The notes beneath the pieces are model-generated. The model did no database searches. It saw only the letters and a program-made list of their open reading frames with translations, and had not been told where the DNA came from. The position numbers and the translations under genes were made by a program. Positions 11,784 through 22,713 of a DNA stretch of 64,000 nt are shown here, in pieces (position 1 is the first letter of the stretch; the number at the start of each line of letters is the position of its first letter). The DNA comes from Haemonchus contortus (lineage: Eukaryota; Nematoda; Chromadorea; Rhabditida; Trichostrongylidae), in contig LS997567.1 in NCBI GenBank assembly GCA_000469685.2, forward strand, positions 20,660,108 through 20,724,107. Reading direction: 5' to 3'.

Positions 11784-11850
11784 CGATGGCGCAGATGGGA
11801 GGGTGGCGGACTGGTAGACATGGAACGGAGGTTCGGATCCTTGATGCGGG
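11784..11850 (+). repeat. tRNA-like module in left TIR
   Basis: GATGGCGCAGATGGGAGG resembles an A box, and GGAGGTTCGGATCCTTGATG resembles a T arm/B box (GGTTCGGATCC). Spacing is tRNA-like, but no canonical anticodon arm or acceptor closure can be drawn. It is repeated in inverted orientation in the right arm. I treat it as tRNA-derived sequence captured by, or ancestral to, the transposon end. Confidence 0.6.
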
Positions 11851-12180
11851 CGCATGTTTTGCTTTTTTATAAAAAGTGCTCTAAACTCTTGCAAAACCTT
11901 TTTACACATCATATAGACTACCTACACCCCTCGTTCATATTTATGGAACCCCAGAAAAGCCAATACAAGCACATTTTTTCGTCGGCTGCACAGACCGAAT
12001 GGGGAGGGGTGCACATAAAAACACTTCTGCTCCTGGCGCTCAAGACGTGGTTAAAAAACAGCAACTCATGCACTTTCAGAGGAGGGCTCTTGGATGAGTC
12101 GTAAGGGTTTTGGATGTAGTGATGCTCCTCTGTGGGTAGAAGTGAGCTGGTACAATCCAACTGTCATTTTTATGTACTAA

Positions 12181-12738
12181 CTAAACCATAGGTGAGCACT
12201 TTATGAGCAGATTTGATAATTCAACACAAAGTGTTTGGAACAGAAAAGCTTCTGACAATGTGAGCAACGGCATGAAACAAAATTCACCCCATCCGTGACT
12301 CTCACAATTTCCGCCTAGTTGAGGATATCCTACAGGAATTCCAAATCTTCCCAGGTACCCAACCACGTACCCTGATGCAAACCATGAGTTATAAAGAAAT
12401 TTGTTGAATCTAGGTGCGCTAAACACGAAGCACACCAGTGACATAAGACAAAATATGGAGTTGTGGTTGCTAACGTGGAAGTCTAGATCATGGACAATTA
12501 CGAAAGAGACAGCACTCTTACATATGGCCTCAAGTAGTAAGGGAAAGTATACATCGAGAGGCTCAATTTGAGATGTTGCGTCAGGTGTAGTGTTGAGCAC
12601 TTTCACCTCTCGCCAGTTGACACAGCACCCTGAATCGCTCCATGACCCTTGAACGAGCTCCATGAGTGGGATTGAAGGCAACTCTCTTGATGCAATGCAC
12701 GATCTAACCCAATTGAGCTTAAGTTCCTTGCTCATCAT
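12181..12738 (-). pseudogene. DDE-transposase-like C-terminal fragment
   Basis: A 185-codon frame lies between the inverted arms. It contains TPDATSQIEPLDVYF. This resembles the PPxTTxxxQPLDVxxF block that carries the last acidic residue in pogo/Tigger-type and related DDE transposases. A later F-S-A-P-R-F..WFASGY segment follows. In a shifted frame near the end there is a C-x2-C-x4-C-x2-H pattern (CSHCQKLFCSKH), suggestive of a terminal zinc knuckle. Its position makes it the best candidate for the element's own transposase remnant. No N-terminal catalytic residues are visible, so it would be truncated. Family assignment is inference. Confidence 0.45.
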
Positions 12739-12954
12739 GTGGGTTGTCTAGGCCCAGACCTTGACTGCCGAAAGCAGATATCTATGTGCACCCCTCCCCA
12801 TTCGGTCTGTGCAGCCGACGAAAAAATATGCTTGTATTGGCTTTTCTGGGGTTCCATAAATATGAACGAGGGGTGTAGGTAGTCTATATGATGTGTAAAA
12901 AGGTTTTGCAAGAGCTCAGAGCACTTTTTATAAAAGAGCAAAACAAGCGCCGGC

Positions 12955-13018
12955 ATCAAGGACCCGAACCCCCGTGCAATGTCTACCAGTCCACCACCCT
13001 CCCAACTGCGCCATCGCG
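12955..13018 (-). repeat. tRNA-like module in right TIR
   Basis: This is the reverse complement of the left-arm module. On the minus strand it reads GATGGCGCAGTTGGGAGG, then GGGGGTTCGGGTCCTTGATG. The better match of the T arm here (GGGTTCGGGTCC) suggests this arm is closer to the tRNA-like ancestor. It is not a functional tRNA gene. Confidence 0.6.
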
Positions 13019-13216
13019 GCACGTTTCAGCACGATTTGATTCTCGTATAAAAGCAACAAAGTAACATGACACCTGGGGAAGGGGGGGGGGCCGTAACTTC
13101 GTTCCCAGAATCGTTTCGCAGATTTGAAACCCAGATTTGAGATCAGCGTTCAAAACTACCTACGTCGGTATACATCTCATCTTGAATGGCCACTGCGACT
13201 CGGTATCCTTTCCTGG

Positions 13217-13793
13217 TGAGTTCCGCCCACTTTCGTGCCAACCACGCACACTTCTGGGATTCGACCACATTTGTTCCATTACCCCTGACACCTTTTTTCC
13301 CGCACTCTAGAACGTTTCCAAGCGAAGTTGCGTTCATTTTTGAAAAGTGGCTACCGTCTCAACGCACGCCCCGCCCATCGTGGGCGGGGCTTCGCTGAGC
13401 TTACGCATGTCCAACTCGCATGAGGCCCTACTTACTTTTCCTCTTTTTTTACTGGCCTCTGCGCCTTAATTGAATCGAGTTATGAATATATTTGAAAAGT
13501 ACCGCCCATTTTGAGAAAGCTCCGCCCACAGCACGTGATTCTCCTCCGTCTGGTTTGTTGACCCAGTCCTCACCTTTGAACATACTCCCCAGTGTCTGAC
13601 TTTTTTCGAAGCAAAAATAAGATGTTTGACGGTCGGCACCGCCCACTCGGGCACATGCCCCGCCCCGGTGGGTGGAGCTCAGCAGAGCTCATATGTGCTC
13701 TGTTAATCTTGTCCCTGGCCCCACCAATCCCGAACTTGTCCCGACCTCTAAAGGTGTTTTTTCCGTTGAAACAGAAGTGCGTGAACACACAGA
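13217..13793. repeat. GC-box minisatellite, block 2
   Basis: Several diverged units continue the array interrupted by the transposon. Each has CCGCCCACTTT or CCGCCCATC boxes, GAGCTCAGCAGAGCTCATATGTGC-type stretches and a TCTAAAGGTG stretch. The last unit (about 13655-13790) is matched by the block just past the microsatellite at 17185-17290. The array therefore continues on both sides of (CATA)n. Confidence 0.75.
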
Positions 13794-16700
13794 CATACAT
13801 ACATACATACATACATACATACATACATACATACATACATACATACATACATACATACATACATACATACATACATACATACATACATACATACATACAT
13901 ACATACATACATACATACATACATACATACATACATACATACATACATACATACATACATACATACATACATACATACATACATACATACATACATACAT
14001 ACATACATACATACATACATACATACATACATACATACATACATACATACATACATACATACATACATACATACATACATACATACATACATACATACAT
14101 ACATACATACATACATACATACATACATACATACATACATACATACATACATACATACATACATACATACATACATACATACATACATACATACATACAT
14201 ACATACATACATACATACATACATACATACATACATACATACATACATACATACATACATACATACAATACATACATACATACATACATACATACAATAC
14301 ATACATACATACATACATACATACATACATCCATACACATACATACATACATACATACATACATTACATACATACATACATACATACATAAGATGAACAT
14401 ACATACATACATACATACATACATACATACATACATACATACATACATACATACATACAATACATTACATACATACATACATACCATACATACATACATA
14501 CATACATACATACATAACATACATACAATACATACATACATACATACATACAATACATAAACATACATACATACATACATACATACATACATACCATACA
14601 TACATACATACATACATACATCCATACATACCATACATACCATACATACATACATACATACATTACATAGCATACATACATACATACATACATACATACA
14701 TACATACATACATACATACATACATACATACATACATACATACATAACATACATACATACATACATAATAACATACAATTACATACATACATACAACATA
14801 CATACATACATACATACATACATACATACATACATACATACATACATACATACATACATACATACATACATACATACATACATACATACATACATACATA
14901 CATACATACATACATACATACATACATACATACATACATACATACATACATACATACATACATACATACATACATACATACATACATACATACATACATA
15001 CATACATACATACATACATACATACATACATACATACATACATACATACATACATACATACATACATACATACATACATACATACATACATACATACATA
15101 CATACATACATACATACATACATACATACATACATACATACATACATACATACATACATACATACATACATACATACATACATACATACATACATACATA
15201 CATACATACATACATACATACATACATACATACATACATACATACATACATACATACATACATACATACATACATACATACATACATACATACATACATA
15301 CATACATACATACATACATACATACATACATACATACATACATACATACATACATACATACATACATACATACATACATACATACATACATACATACATA
15401 CATACATACATACATACATACATACATACATACATACATACATACATACATACATACATACATACATACATACATACATACATACATACATACATACATA
15501 CATACATACATACATACATACATACATACATACATACATACATACATACATACATACATACATACATACATACATACATACATACATACATACATACATA
15601 CATACATACATACATACATACATACATACATACATACATACATACATACATACATACATACATACATACATACATACATACATACATACATACATACATA
15701 CATACATACATACATACATACATACATACATACATACATACATACATACATACATACATACATACATACATACATACATACATACATACATACATACATA
15801 CATACATACATACATACATACATACATACATACATACATACATACATACATACATACATACATACATACATACATACATACATACATACATACATACATA
15901 CATACATACATACATACATACATACATACATACATACATACATACATACATACATACATACATACATACATACATACATACATACATACATACATACATA
16001 CATACATACATACATACATACATACATACATACATACATACATACATACATACATACATACATACATACATACATACATACATACATACATACATACATA
16101 CATACATACATACATACATACATACATACATACATACATACATACATACATACATACATACATACATACATACATACATACATACATACATACATACATA
16201 CATACATACATACATACATACATACATACATACATACATACATACATACATACATACATACATACATACATACATACATACATACATACATACATACATA
16301 CATACAACATACATACATACATACATACATACATACATACATACATACATACCATACATACATACATACATACATACATACATACATACATACATACATA
16401 CATACTTACATACATACATACATACATACATCCATACATACATACATTCCATACATACATACATACATACCAACCATACATACATACATACATACATACA
16501 TACATACATACCATACATACATACATACATACGATACATACATACATACATACATACCATAACATACATACATACATACATACATACATACCATACATAC
16601 ATACATACATACATACATACATACATACATACCATACATACATACATACATACATACAATACATACATACATACAATACATTAACATACATACATACATA

Positions 16701-16968
16701 CATACATACATTACATACATACATACATACACATACATACAAATACCATACATACATACATACATCCATACATACATACATACATACCATACATACATAC
16801 ATACATACCCCATACATACCATACATACATACATACATACATACATACTACATACATACATACATACATACAACATACATACATACATACATACATACAT
16901 ACATACATACATACATACACACATACATACATACATACATACATACATACATACATACATACATACGT
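13794..16968. repeat. Giant (CATA)n tetranucleotide microsatellite
   Basis: Uninterrupted CATA units run 13794-14266. A degenerate section with single-base insertions and deletions follows, then a perfect tract at 14797-16306 (about 1.5 kb). A second degenerate section reaches 16968. The very long frames here (YIHT repeats on plus, MYVC repeats on minus) are artefacts of an array whose unit is not a multiple of three and lacks stops. Perfection in the centre with decay at the edges fits expansion by slippage. True length in the organism is uncertain because such arrays assemble poorly. Confidence 0.97.
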
Positions 16969-17029
16969 GCCTACATATATATATGCACATCAAATCTATA
17001 TATAGTATAGGTATAGAATGTACCAACCG

Positions 17030-17300
17030 CTTCCAGAGACTATCATCCAGAAGCGGGTGGGTCTCGTCGTCTCATTTGTTCTCACCTTTACGCGATTTTT
17101 TATGCATCTCATATTTTCTGAAAGTGGGTTTGGAAGAATTGTTGCTAGCGCCGCTCATTCCGGAGTCTATCCCGCCTCTGCGGCGGAGATCCGCTGAGCT
17201 TATATATGTGCTCTGCTGATATTGCCCTAGCCTTCACGCATCCCGATTTGAACCAGAACTCTAAAGGTGACTATTCGAATAATACCGAATTCCGTGAGAT
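17030..17300. repeat. GC-box minisatellite, block 3
   Basis: The CGGAGATCCGCTGAGCTTATATATGTGCTCTG stretch and the TCTAAAGGTGACTATTCG end match the unit at 13655-13760, on the other side of the microsatellite. Degenerate TACATACAT remnants continue at about 17298-17370. Minisatellite and tetranucleotide repeat therefore alternate. Confidence 0.7.
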
Positions 17301-17455
17301 ACATACATAAACATCTTCATACATAAAATACCATACTATACCATATCGTACACACATACATTCTGACCTTATGAATTATACAGGGTGAGACGAAAATATC
17401 GAAATAAAGCTGAGGTGCTTCATCACTGACTACATGAAAACGTTTCCCTACTATA

Positions 17456-17852
17456 CTTTCTTTGGCACTATTTACCCTTTACTGCCCCACTTTGTCGAGA
17501 ATTGGCTGGATTTCTATCGAATTTTTTACAAGAAGATGAAACCGACTAGAAATTGCCTAGAGGGTTTCAAGTAGAACACGAATATTTCATCCATTCGTCA
17601 TGAAAATGCATGGCGCTCGCGCCACAGGCGCCTTCGCTAAATGGAGCTGGGCCACCAATCTTGTTGAAAGCTTAGTGTAGCGGGGCGACAGGCACTTTCA
17701 TGACGAATGGATGCGATATTCGTATTCTACGGGTCAAATTACCCTTCCAGGCATGTTTCTAGTCGGTTTTATCATCTTGAAAAAAAATTCGATAGAAATC
17801 CAGCCCATTCTCGACAAAGTGGGGCAGTAAAGGGTAAATAGTGCCCTTTCTT
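17456..17852. mobile_element. Foldback/MITE, arms about 150 bp
   Basis: The outer end is CTTTCTTTGGCACTATTTACC on the left, with the complement of GAAAGGGCACTATTTACCC on the right. Arms also share CCCCACTTTGTCGAGAATGG, GGATTTCTATCGAATTTTTT and CATTCGTCATGAAA(A/G)TGC. The spacer (about 17605-17690) contains a GC-rich segment. The minus frame 17759-18127 overlaps only the right arm and is incidental. No transposase is present, so this is a non-autonomous element. Confidence 0.8.
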
Positions 17853-17859
17853 CTTTTTG

Positions 17860-18700
17860 TTTTCTTATGTATGTGAAGATTCCGAGCGAGCGACATCATT
17901 CCTTGTTTGAATGTATCAAGAATCATTGTTTTTAAAATCATCTCAAAAATCATGTAGCTGACAGTTCGGGACGCGGGAGTATTATTTCTGTAACATTTGT
18001 GGCTAATTGAAAAATGTTGGCAGTCATTTGTGCTCCATTCTTGCACCATTACAGTAGAAAACTGCGAACGTAGATGTCGATTTCTACAAAATCGGTGTCT
18101 GGTTGCTTTCGAAGAGTGGCCTCCCAAATCGACGGTCCTCTACATCCTTCCAATGCCTGCGCTGAGCCCCTCCGCGTTCCGATTACTTGAAAGTAGCTCT
18201 CTCCGCAGGTAGCATGGAACAAGTTATACGCCCACTACCCTCTCGCCACTGGCGACGCTTTCTTCGACAGTCTTTGAGCCTATGTCAAACTGGATGGAGC
18301 TCGTTCTCAGGCAGAGTGGTGCCTCTCAATAATTTTTTTTCGAGAATTAGAACAATACGACTGTCCACGGTTCTGAACTCGAACCTGGCCTTTAAGCGGC
18401 ATCATTCTGCTTACATAATTTCGGCTCACACGGTATATAATGAAGAATTGACTCCCAAGGAATCACTGACGATTTTATTCAATCAACATACGTTTTCCGG
18501 TGCGTAGCTTTAGAACCTTCCTCCACTGGTGCCACAGAAATCGATGTGCAGCACGTGCCTTTTCCACTGACTCTTCCGATGGTGATTATGGTGTTGTAAG
18601 CGGGTCTTCATCCATCACTGTGCCAGTACTACACCTCTTTGCCACCACTTCTGCTTTATCCATGCCTGGAAGCCATATCTTACCAGAGAATGGTTTCATC
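17860..18700. other. Unassigned sequence
   Basis: No domain was recognised. Short plus frames at 17997, 18187 and 18500 lack motifs. Around 18418-18440 a TTTCGGCTCACACGGTAT stretch resembles TTTCGGCTTATACGGTAT at 5664. It may be a fragment of an undefined repeat family. Confidence 0.35.
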
Positions 18701-18887
18701 TTCATACGGAACTTTGAATAGAGACCTAGGTATATCGATAGGGCATGGAAAACTATGAACAAATTTGGAAATCAAAACTGTAATGTGGGCCTACCAAAAA
18801 AGTTGTTGGCGTTTGAAATTTGCATGTTCAAAGCGTGGAGAGATAGAGCCAGTTGATGTGCGCAGTTGCCCGCAATGGCCACAAGGG

Positions 18888-18955
18888 TCACCGTGGCGCA
18901 GTGATAGTGCTCTCCCTCTCCAGGCGAGCGTTGAGGCTTTGCTACCCGTTGTCAT
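18888..18955 (+). repeat. tRNA-like module in left arm
   Basis: CACCGTGGCGCAGTGATAG resembles a pol III A box, followed at tRNA-like distance by a weak B-box remnant (GAGGCTTTGCTACCC). It is diverged from the copy at 7948-8012 but sits at the same place in the repeat. It is not a functional tRNA. Confidence 0.45.
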
Positions 18956-19850
18956 TTTCGCCTTTGCAAGACATGCTTTCCTCCGAATAAACGCCCTTTA
19001 GCCTTTTTTTTGTTACTAGAACAAGTTAGCACTTTGCTTCGACTATGATTTGCGATCCATCACCTGTCACCACACTTTTTGAGATGAAATTATCCGAATT
19101 ATTTCTGTCACGCTTTTTTATTTGCAACATGGAAACATGTACATCCACACCCCAGGTGAAGTCGTCTTGAAACAAAGACACGCGAGAAAACTCAATATCA
19201 ATAAAACAACCCCAGAAATGGGTAGGAAAACGTGGGTAGGAATTGTTCGGTCCTGAATCGATTGAGTGATTCGTCTACGGTTGTCGAGAGACAGCATGTA
19301 TAAGGTTCGCATTCTGTGAACAGCATACCTCCTTTGATCATTTCTTGAATTGTTTCATCAATAATGAGTTTATCACGCATGCCTATTTCGAGGAATATGA
19401 ATTTCCTCCTCAGCCTCTATCCGATTTTTCCAAAGCATGCTCTCTTATCAGTAAAAGCTTTGTTAACATTTTCTGACGAGTATTCAAAACATTTAAAACA
19501 TTTTCAATACTTGCTCCTTATCTTGTGTATCATTGACACTCGTTGTCCTTGTATAAGGCAAAATGATTCTTCACGTGGATTTTATGAGTCTACTTTATTT
19601 CCGAGGTTGAATATGAGACTTACGCAGGAGAAACCACACTGAAGCAATTATGCGTGAAAAACTCTTTTTTTGGGCTGTTTCATTGATGTTGAACTTTCTC
19701 GCGTGTCTCTGTTTCAAGACGATTTCTTTTGCGGGTGTATGATGTGTGTTTCAATATTGCAAATGAGAGGGCGCTGCAGAAATTACGTGGAGAATTTTTT
19801 TCAAAACGTGCGATGACAGGCGATAGATAGGTGACCGCAAATCACCTATC

Positions 19851-20768
19851 TATTGGATTGTAACATAAGTTCGTAGGGTTTTGCGTTGGAGTTATTTTAC
19901 AACGATTCATTTTGTTTTTCAGCAAAGTGTATACATTCATACGAAAGAGCTCTTTCTCCTCTACAAGACTGTTTTATTTGTTTTTTGGATAATTTAATTG
20001 TTCGTATTTTTTCGGGCCTAGAAATGGAATATCTAGGAAGAAAAAATTAGCATTTTCGACATCTGCTTTTCTTTGCTTTTCGTCGAGGTCAAAAAAGCAG
20101 CCGAAACCGCTCGGGACATATGCAGTATGTACGGGGAAGGTGTCTTAGGTGTGTCCACTGAAAGGTGTGGGTGGCCCCAGGAAAGGCGCCGAAGCCGAGA
20201 GTCGAGCAAGATCTTCACCCAAAAAAGGTCATGATCTGCGTTTGGTGGGACTGGGTAGGCATGGTGCACTGGGAAACTGCTGGAATGAAATGCCTCTGTC
20301 AACAAGGCAGTCTACATTGCCTAGCTGAACAGTGTAAATGAGGCCATTCGGCTGAGAAGACCTTATAGACGAGGTCAAGTCATCTTGCTTCACGACAACA
20401 CCAAGCCTCATATTGCTCAAGTCGACAAAACAGCACTCCAAGAGCTTGAATGGGAAGTTCTCCAGCATCCACCCCACCCTCCTGGTCTTGCACCTGCCGA
20501 CTATCACCTTTTCCGCTCTATGTTGAACCAAATGAGGGGTGTTAACTTCGATGGCGAAGGGGATCTTAAAAACTGGCTCAACAAATTCTTCGACACCACA
20601 ACGGCCGATTTTTGGCGAATCGCCATCAACAAATTGGTCGAGAGATGGGAGGAGGTGTGAACAGTAACGGAGGATACATCATTGGTTAACTTATTGCTAT
20701 AATTATTGTTTTTTGGTTCAAATAAATCTTTGTGAAAAAACTCTACGAACTTATGTTACAACCCAATA
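19851..20768 (+). mobile_element. Mariner transposon, internally deleted
   Basis: TA (19851-19852 and 20767-20768) flanks ends that are inverted: the left reads TTGGATTGTAACATAAGTTC and the right is the complement of TTGGGTTGTAACATAAGTTC. TIR length is about 28 bp. Total length is 914 bp, shorter than a typical 1.3 kb mariner, so the 5' half of the transposase gene is missing or eroded. It inserted into the loop of a 25-bp-arm palindrome (GATGACAGG..CACCTATC / complement) in the right arm of the host element. Confidence 0.9.
20040..20660 (+). pseudogene. Mariner transposase C-terminal half, decayed
   Basis: About 20227-20250 in a shifted frame reads VMICVWWDW, the mariner block around the second catalytic aspartate region. 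From 20385 one frame is open to the TGA at 20658: LLHDNTKPHIA (HDN aspartate kept), then HPPHPPGLAPADYHLFRSM. In active mariners this block reads HPPYSPDLAPSDYHLF; here the catalytic third Asp position is Gly. Together with upstream frameshifts this makes the copy inactive. The C-terminal W-RIAINKLVERWEEV end matches the family. Confidence 0.85.
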
Positions 20769-20797
20769 TCACCTGTCATCGCATAGCCGAAACAAAG

Positions 20798-20980
20798 CGC
20801 TAACATGATTCAGTAACAAGAAACGGTTTAGGAGCTTTTGTTCGGATGAAAGCGTGTTTTGTGAAAGCGAAAATGACAAGGGGTAGCGAATTCTTATCAC
20901 TCGCTCGCTTTCGCAACACATGCTTTCATCCAAATAAAAGCTCCTAAACCGTTTCTTGTTACTTGATCATGTTAGCGCAT
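20798..20980. repeat. Inverted repeat beside the Penelope 5' end, arms about 75 bp
   Basis: The arm GCGCTAACATGATTCAGTAACAAGAAACGG and beyond is mirrored by CCGTTTCTTGTTACTTGATCATGTTAGCGC. The spacer includes GACAAGGGGTAGCGAATTC. It is made from right-arm sequence of the host element folded back on itself, so a local inverted duplication occurred next to the Penelope insertion point. Confidence 0.75.
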
Positions 20981-20982
20981 TG

Positions 20983-21269
20983 TTGAGCAACTGTTCGGTA
21001 TTGGTGGAATTGACGTGAGTGACTTGTCAGAATTGCTTGTTAGTTGGAAGTTCATCAGCCTGTGTTGCAACTAGTTAAGAGCTGGTCTATGTCCAGTGTG
21101 ATAGGTAACACTCTAAAGTTGCGATACGCTTTCAGGTTTTCGATAACGACGAGTTAGTTGAAACGTCAGGCGAGTAAATATTCCACCATTAAAAACCTGT
21201 TTGGCACAGAAGCACTGATTGATAGTAGTAAAAATACCCAGGTTTCAAGAAAGGCGAACATGGAAATTG
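20983..21269 (+). repeat. Penelope 5' pseudo-LTR
   Basis: Starts TTGAGCAACTGTTCGGTATT and ends near GAAAGGCGAACATGGAAATTG. It shares with the 3' copy GACGTGAGTGACTTGTCAGAATT, GCAACTAGTTAAGAGCTGGTCT, CGATAACGACGAG, GAAACGTCA and GTTTGGCACAGAAGCACTGA. It begins immediately after a fragment of the host element. Confidence 0.85.
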
Positions 21270-21480
21270 CTCCAGAATGTCTCGCCGAATAAGTTTCGCC
21301 TAGTGAGAGAAGCGTCATCGTTGCGGCAAACAGTGTTACTCACCCGACAGTCCCTTCTGTTTCTAAAACGAAGTTACTGAAATTCTACCAAGATCCATTC
21401 TGAACAGACAGCTTGGATCAGTGTGCGGCCTTCCTGATGAACACCCCAGCATCAAGAACATCTATCGATAGCTACTCAAT

Positions 21481-22713
21481 GTGGTTATCAGGATAAAACA
21501 ACATCTACTGTATTCAATGCTGCTGAAGTGTGAAGCTAAAAAAGAATCTTGTCGCCGCCTTTTGTCGAAAGAAATATGGAGAAGGATTGAAGGTGAATTT
21601 GAACGCCTGTGTTATCTTATCCATTCTGACCCCAAGGCCACGCTCTGCGCCATGTACGATTCCCTGAGGAACGCACAACGGGTAGGAAATTCTGATAACG
21701 ATCTCTTTTCGTCCAATTTTAGCCGATCCGAACAACAAAGCTCACAACAGCCAAACATCATACCTGAAACGGCAAGAGTCACCATCGTAGGCGATGCACA
21801 GATTTCATCGGAAGCTATAGATTTTCTGAATTTGGGGCCATCGTTCTCACTCACGCAAACGATCAACCCGCTTACCATTTGTAAAATTGTATGCGGTTTG
21901 CAAAAGTTCAGGGACCAACTGAGAACGAAAGCACGACGCGACTCCCAGGGACAGGTAGTTGAAAGGCTAGAGCGTTCTACTCCAGCACCTACTCCATTCC
22001 CACAGTCATTTTATAAAGAATCTGATCCTTTTCCGGGAGCAGATATTAAGTTCCGAATCTTGTCAGCAGGAGTTCTGAACGCGCTTAATAAATTCGAGCG
22101 CAAAAAGCGCTCCAACCCGACACGCGAGCAATGGGAAGGGTTCAACGAAATCCGGGAAAGAATAAAACGGAATGAAGTACGCCTTTCTGTCAGCGACAGA
22201 GGTGGAGAATTCGTGGTATTACCTCAGTCTTCAGACAGGGGAATCACAAAACTCCACTTAACAGACACAACAGTCTACCGCAACACGACAGAAAAAGCCT
22301 TTTTCTTATGCAAACGCACAAGTTAAACACCTTGCCGGTCATAGGAAAGATGACAAAACTGGATGAAAGACTCATTAGAAGGCTGAAGCGGGAGAGCCCC
22401 ACATGCCCAGTATTTTATAGCCTTATTAAAACCCATAAGTTGTCTGCTGAAAACATGCAGGCACTGCTGCCCCAGGCTCACAAAATCAGGACTACCATCA
22501 GTTGTGTTGATGAACCGACCGATCGCATTTCATGGTTCCTAAATAAAATCACCGGTCAACTCCTGGTCCATGTACCATCACATCTGTCGTATACGGGACA
22601 GTTCTTGAATCGCTTACGTGCTTGCAGATTTCAACGCGACTGTGTTGTTGAGTCATCTGACGTGCCTGCGCTCTACACCAACGTTAGCAACGACGAGGCT
22701 TTGCAAGCAGTTT
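21481..22713 (+). pseudogene. Penelope-like polymerase, N-terminal part
   Basis: An open frame from 21481 runs 281 codons to 22326. It continues after a +1-type shift in a second frame, 22308-22715. The first part is a basic and helical N-terminal region containing a W-E-G-F-N-E-I-R stretch and an E-x-R-L-S-V-S-D-R-G-G-E-F-V-V-L segment. The second part has CPVFYSLIKTHKL and ISCVDEPTDRISWFLNKI, then ESSDVPALYTNVSNDEAL. The last corresponds to the Penelope RT motif A (FDVxSLYTNVP-type). Asp at motif A is kept as SSDVPALYTN. The frame stops at GCAGTTTAA. The start at 21481 is simply the first usable ATG; the true start may lie upstream. Confidence 0.8.

Larger units (their letters stand above)
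11196..13219. mobile_element. Long-TIR DNA transposon, copy 1, with 3-bp TSD
   Basis: The element occupies 11199-13216. It starts CCAGGAAAGGATACC and ends with the complement GGTATCCTTTCCTGG. The flanking TGA (11196-11198 and 13217-13219) is a 3-bp target duplication, confirmed because the flanks rejoin into a minisatellite unit. The left arm is 11199 to about 12022, including a 379-bp secondary insertion. The right arm is about 12780-13216. Net arm length is about 435 bp with high identity. Each arm holds a tRNA-like module. The interior holds a minus-strand frame (12181-12738) with transposase-like features. TSD length recalls PIF/Harbinger, but the superfamily is unproven. Confidence 0.85.

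Noticed and set aside
13794..16968. CRISPR array
   Set aside because: Repeats are pure tetranucleotides without unique spacers, in a eukaryotic setting.
13570..17026. Very long open frames (up to 824 codons) of YIHT or MYVC repeats
   Set aside because: They are translations of a stop-free tetranucleotide array, open in several frames on both strands. They are not genes.
21130..21200. Confident hammerhead ribozyme call
   Set aside because: The CUGANGA box is only partly matched and helix spacing is non-canonical; listed only as a low-interest lead.
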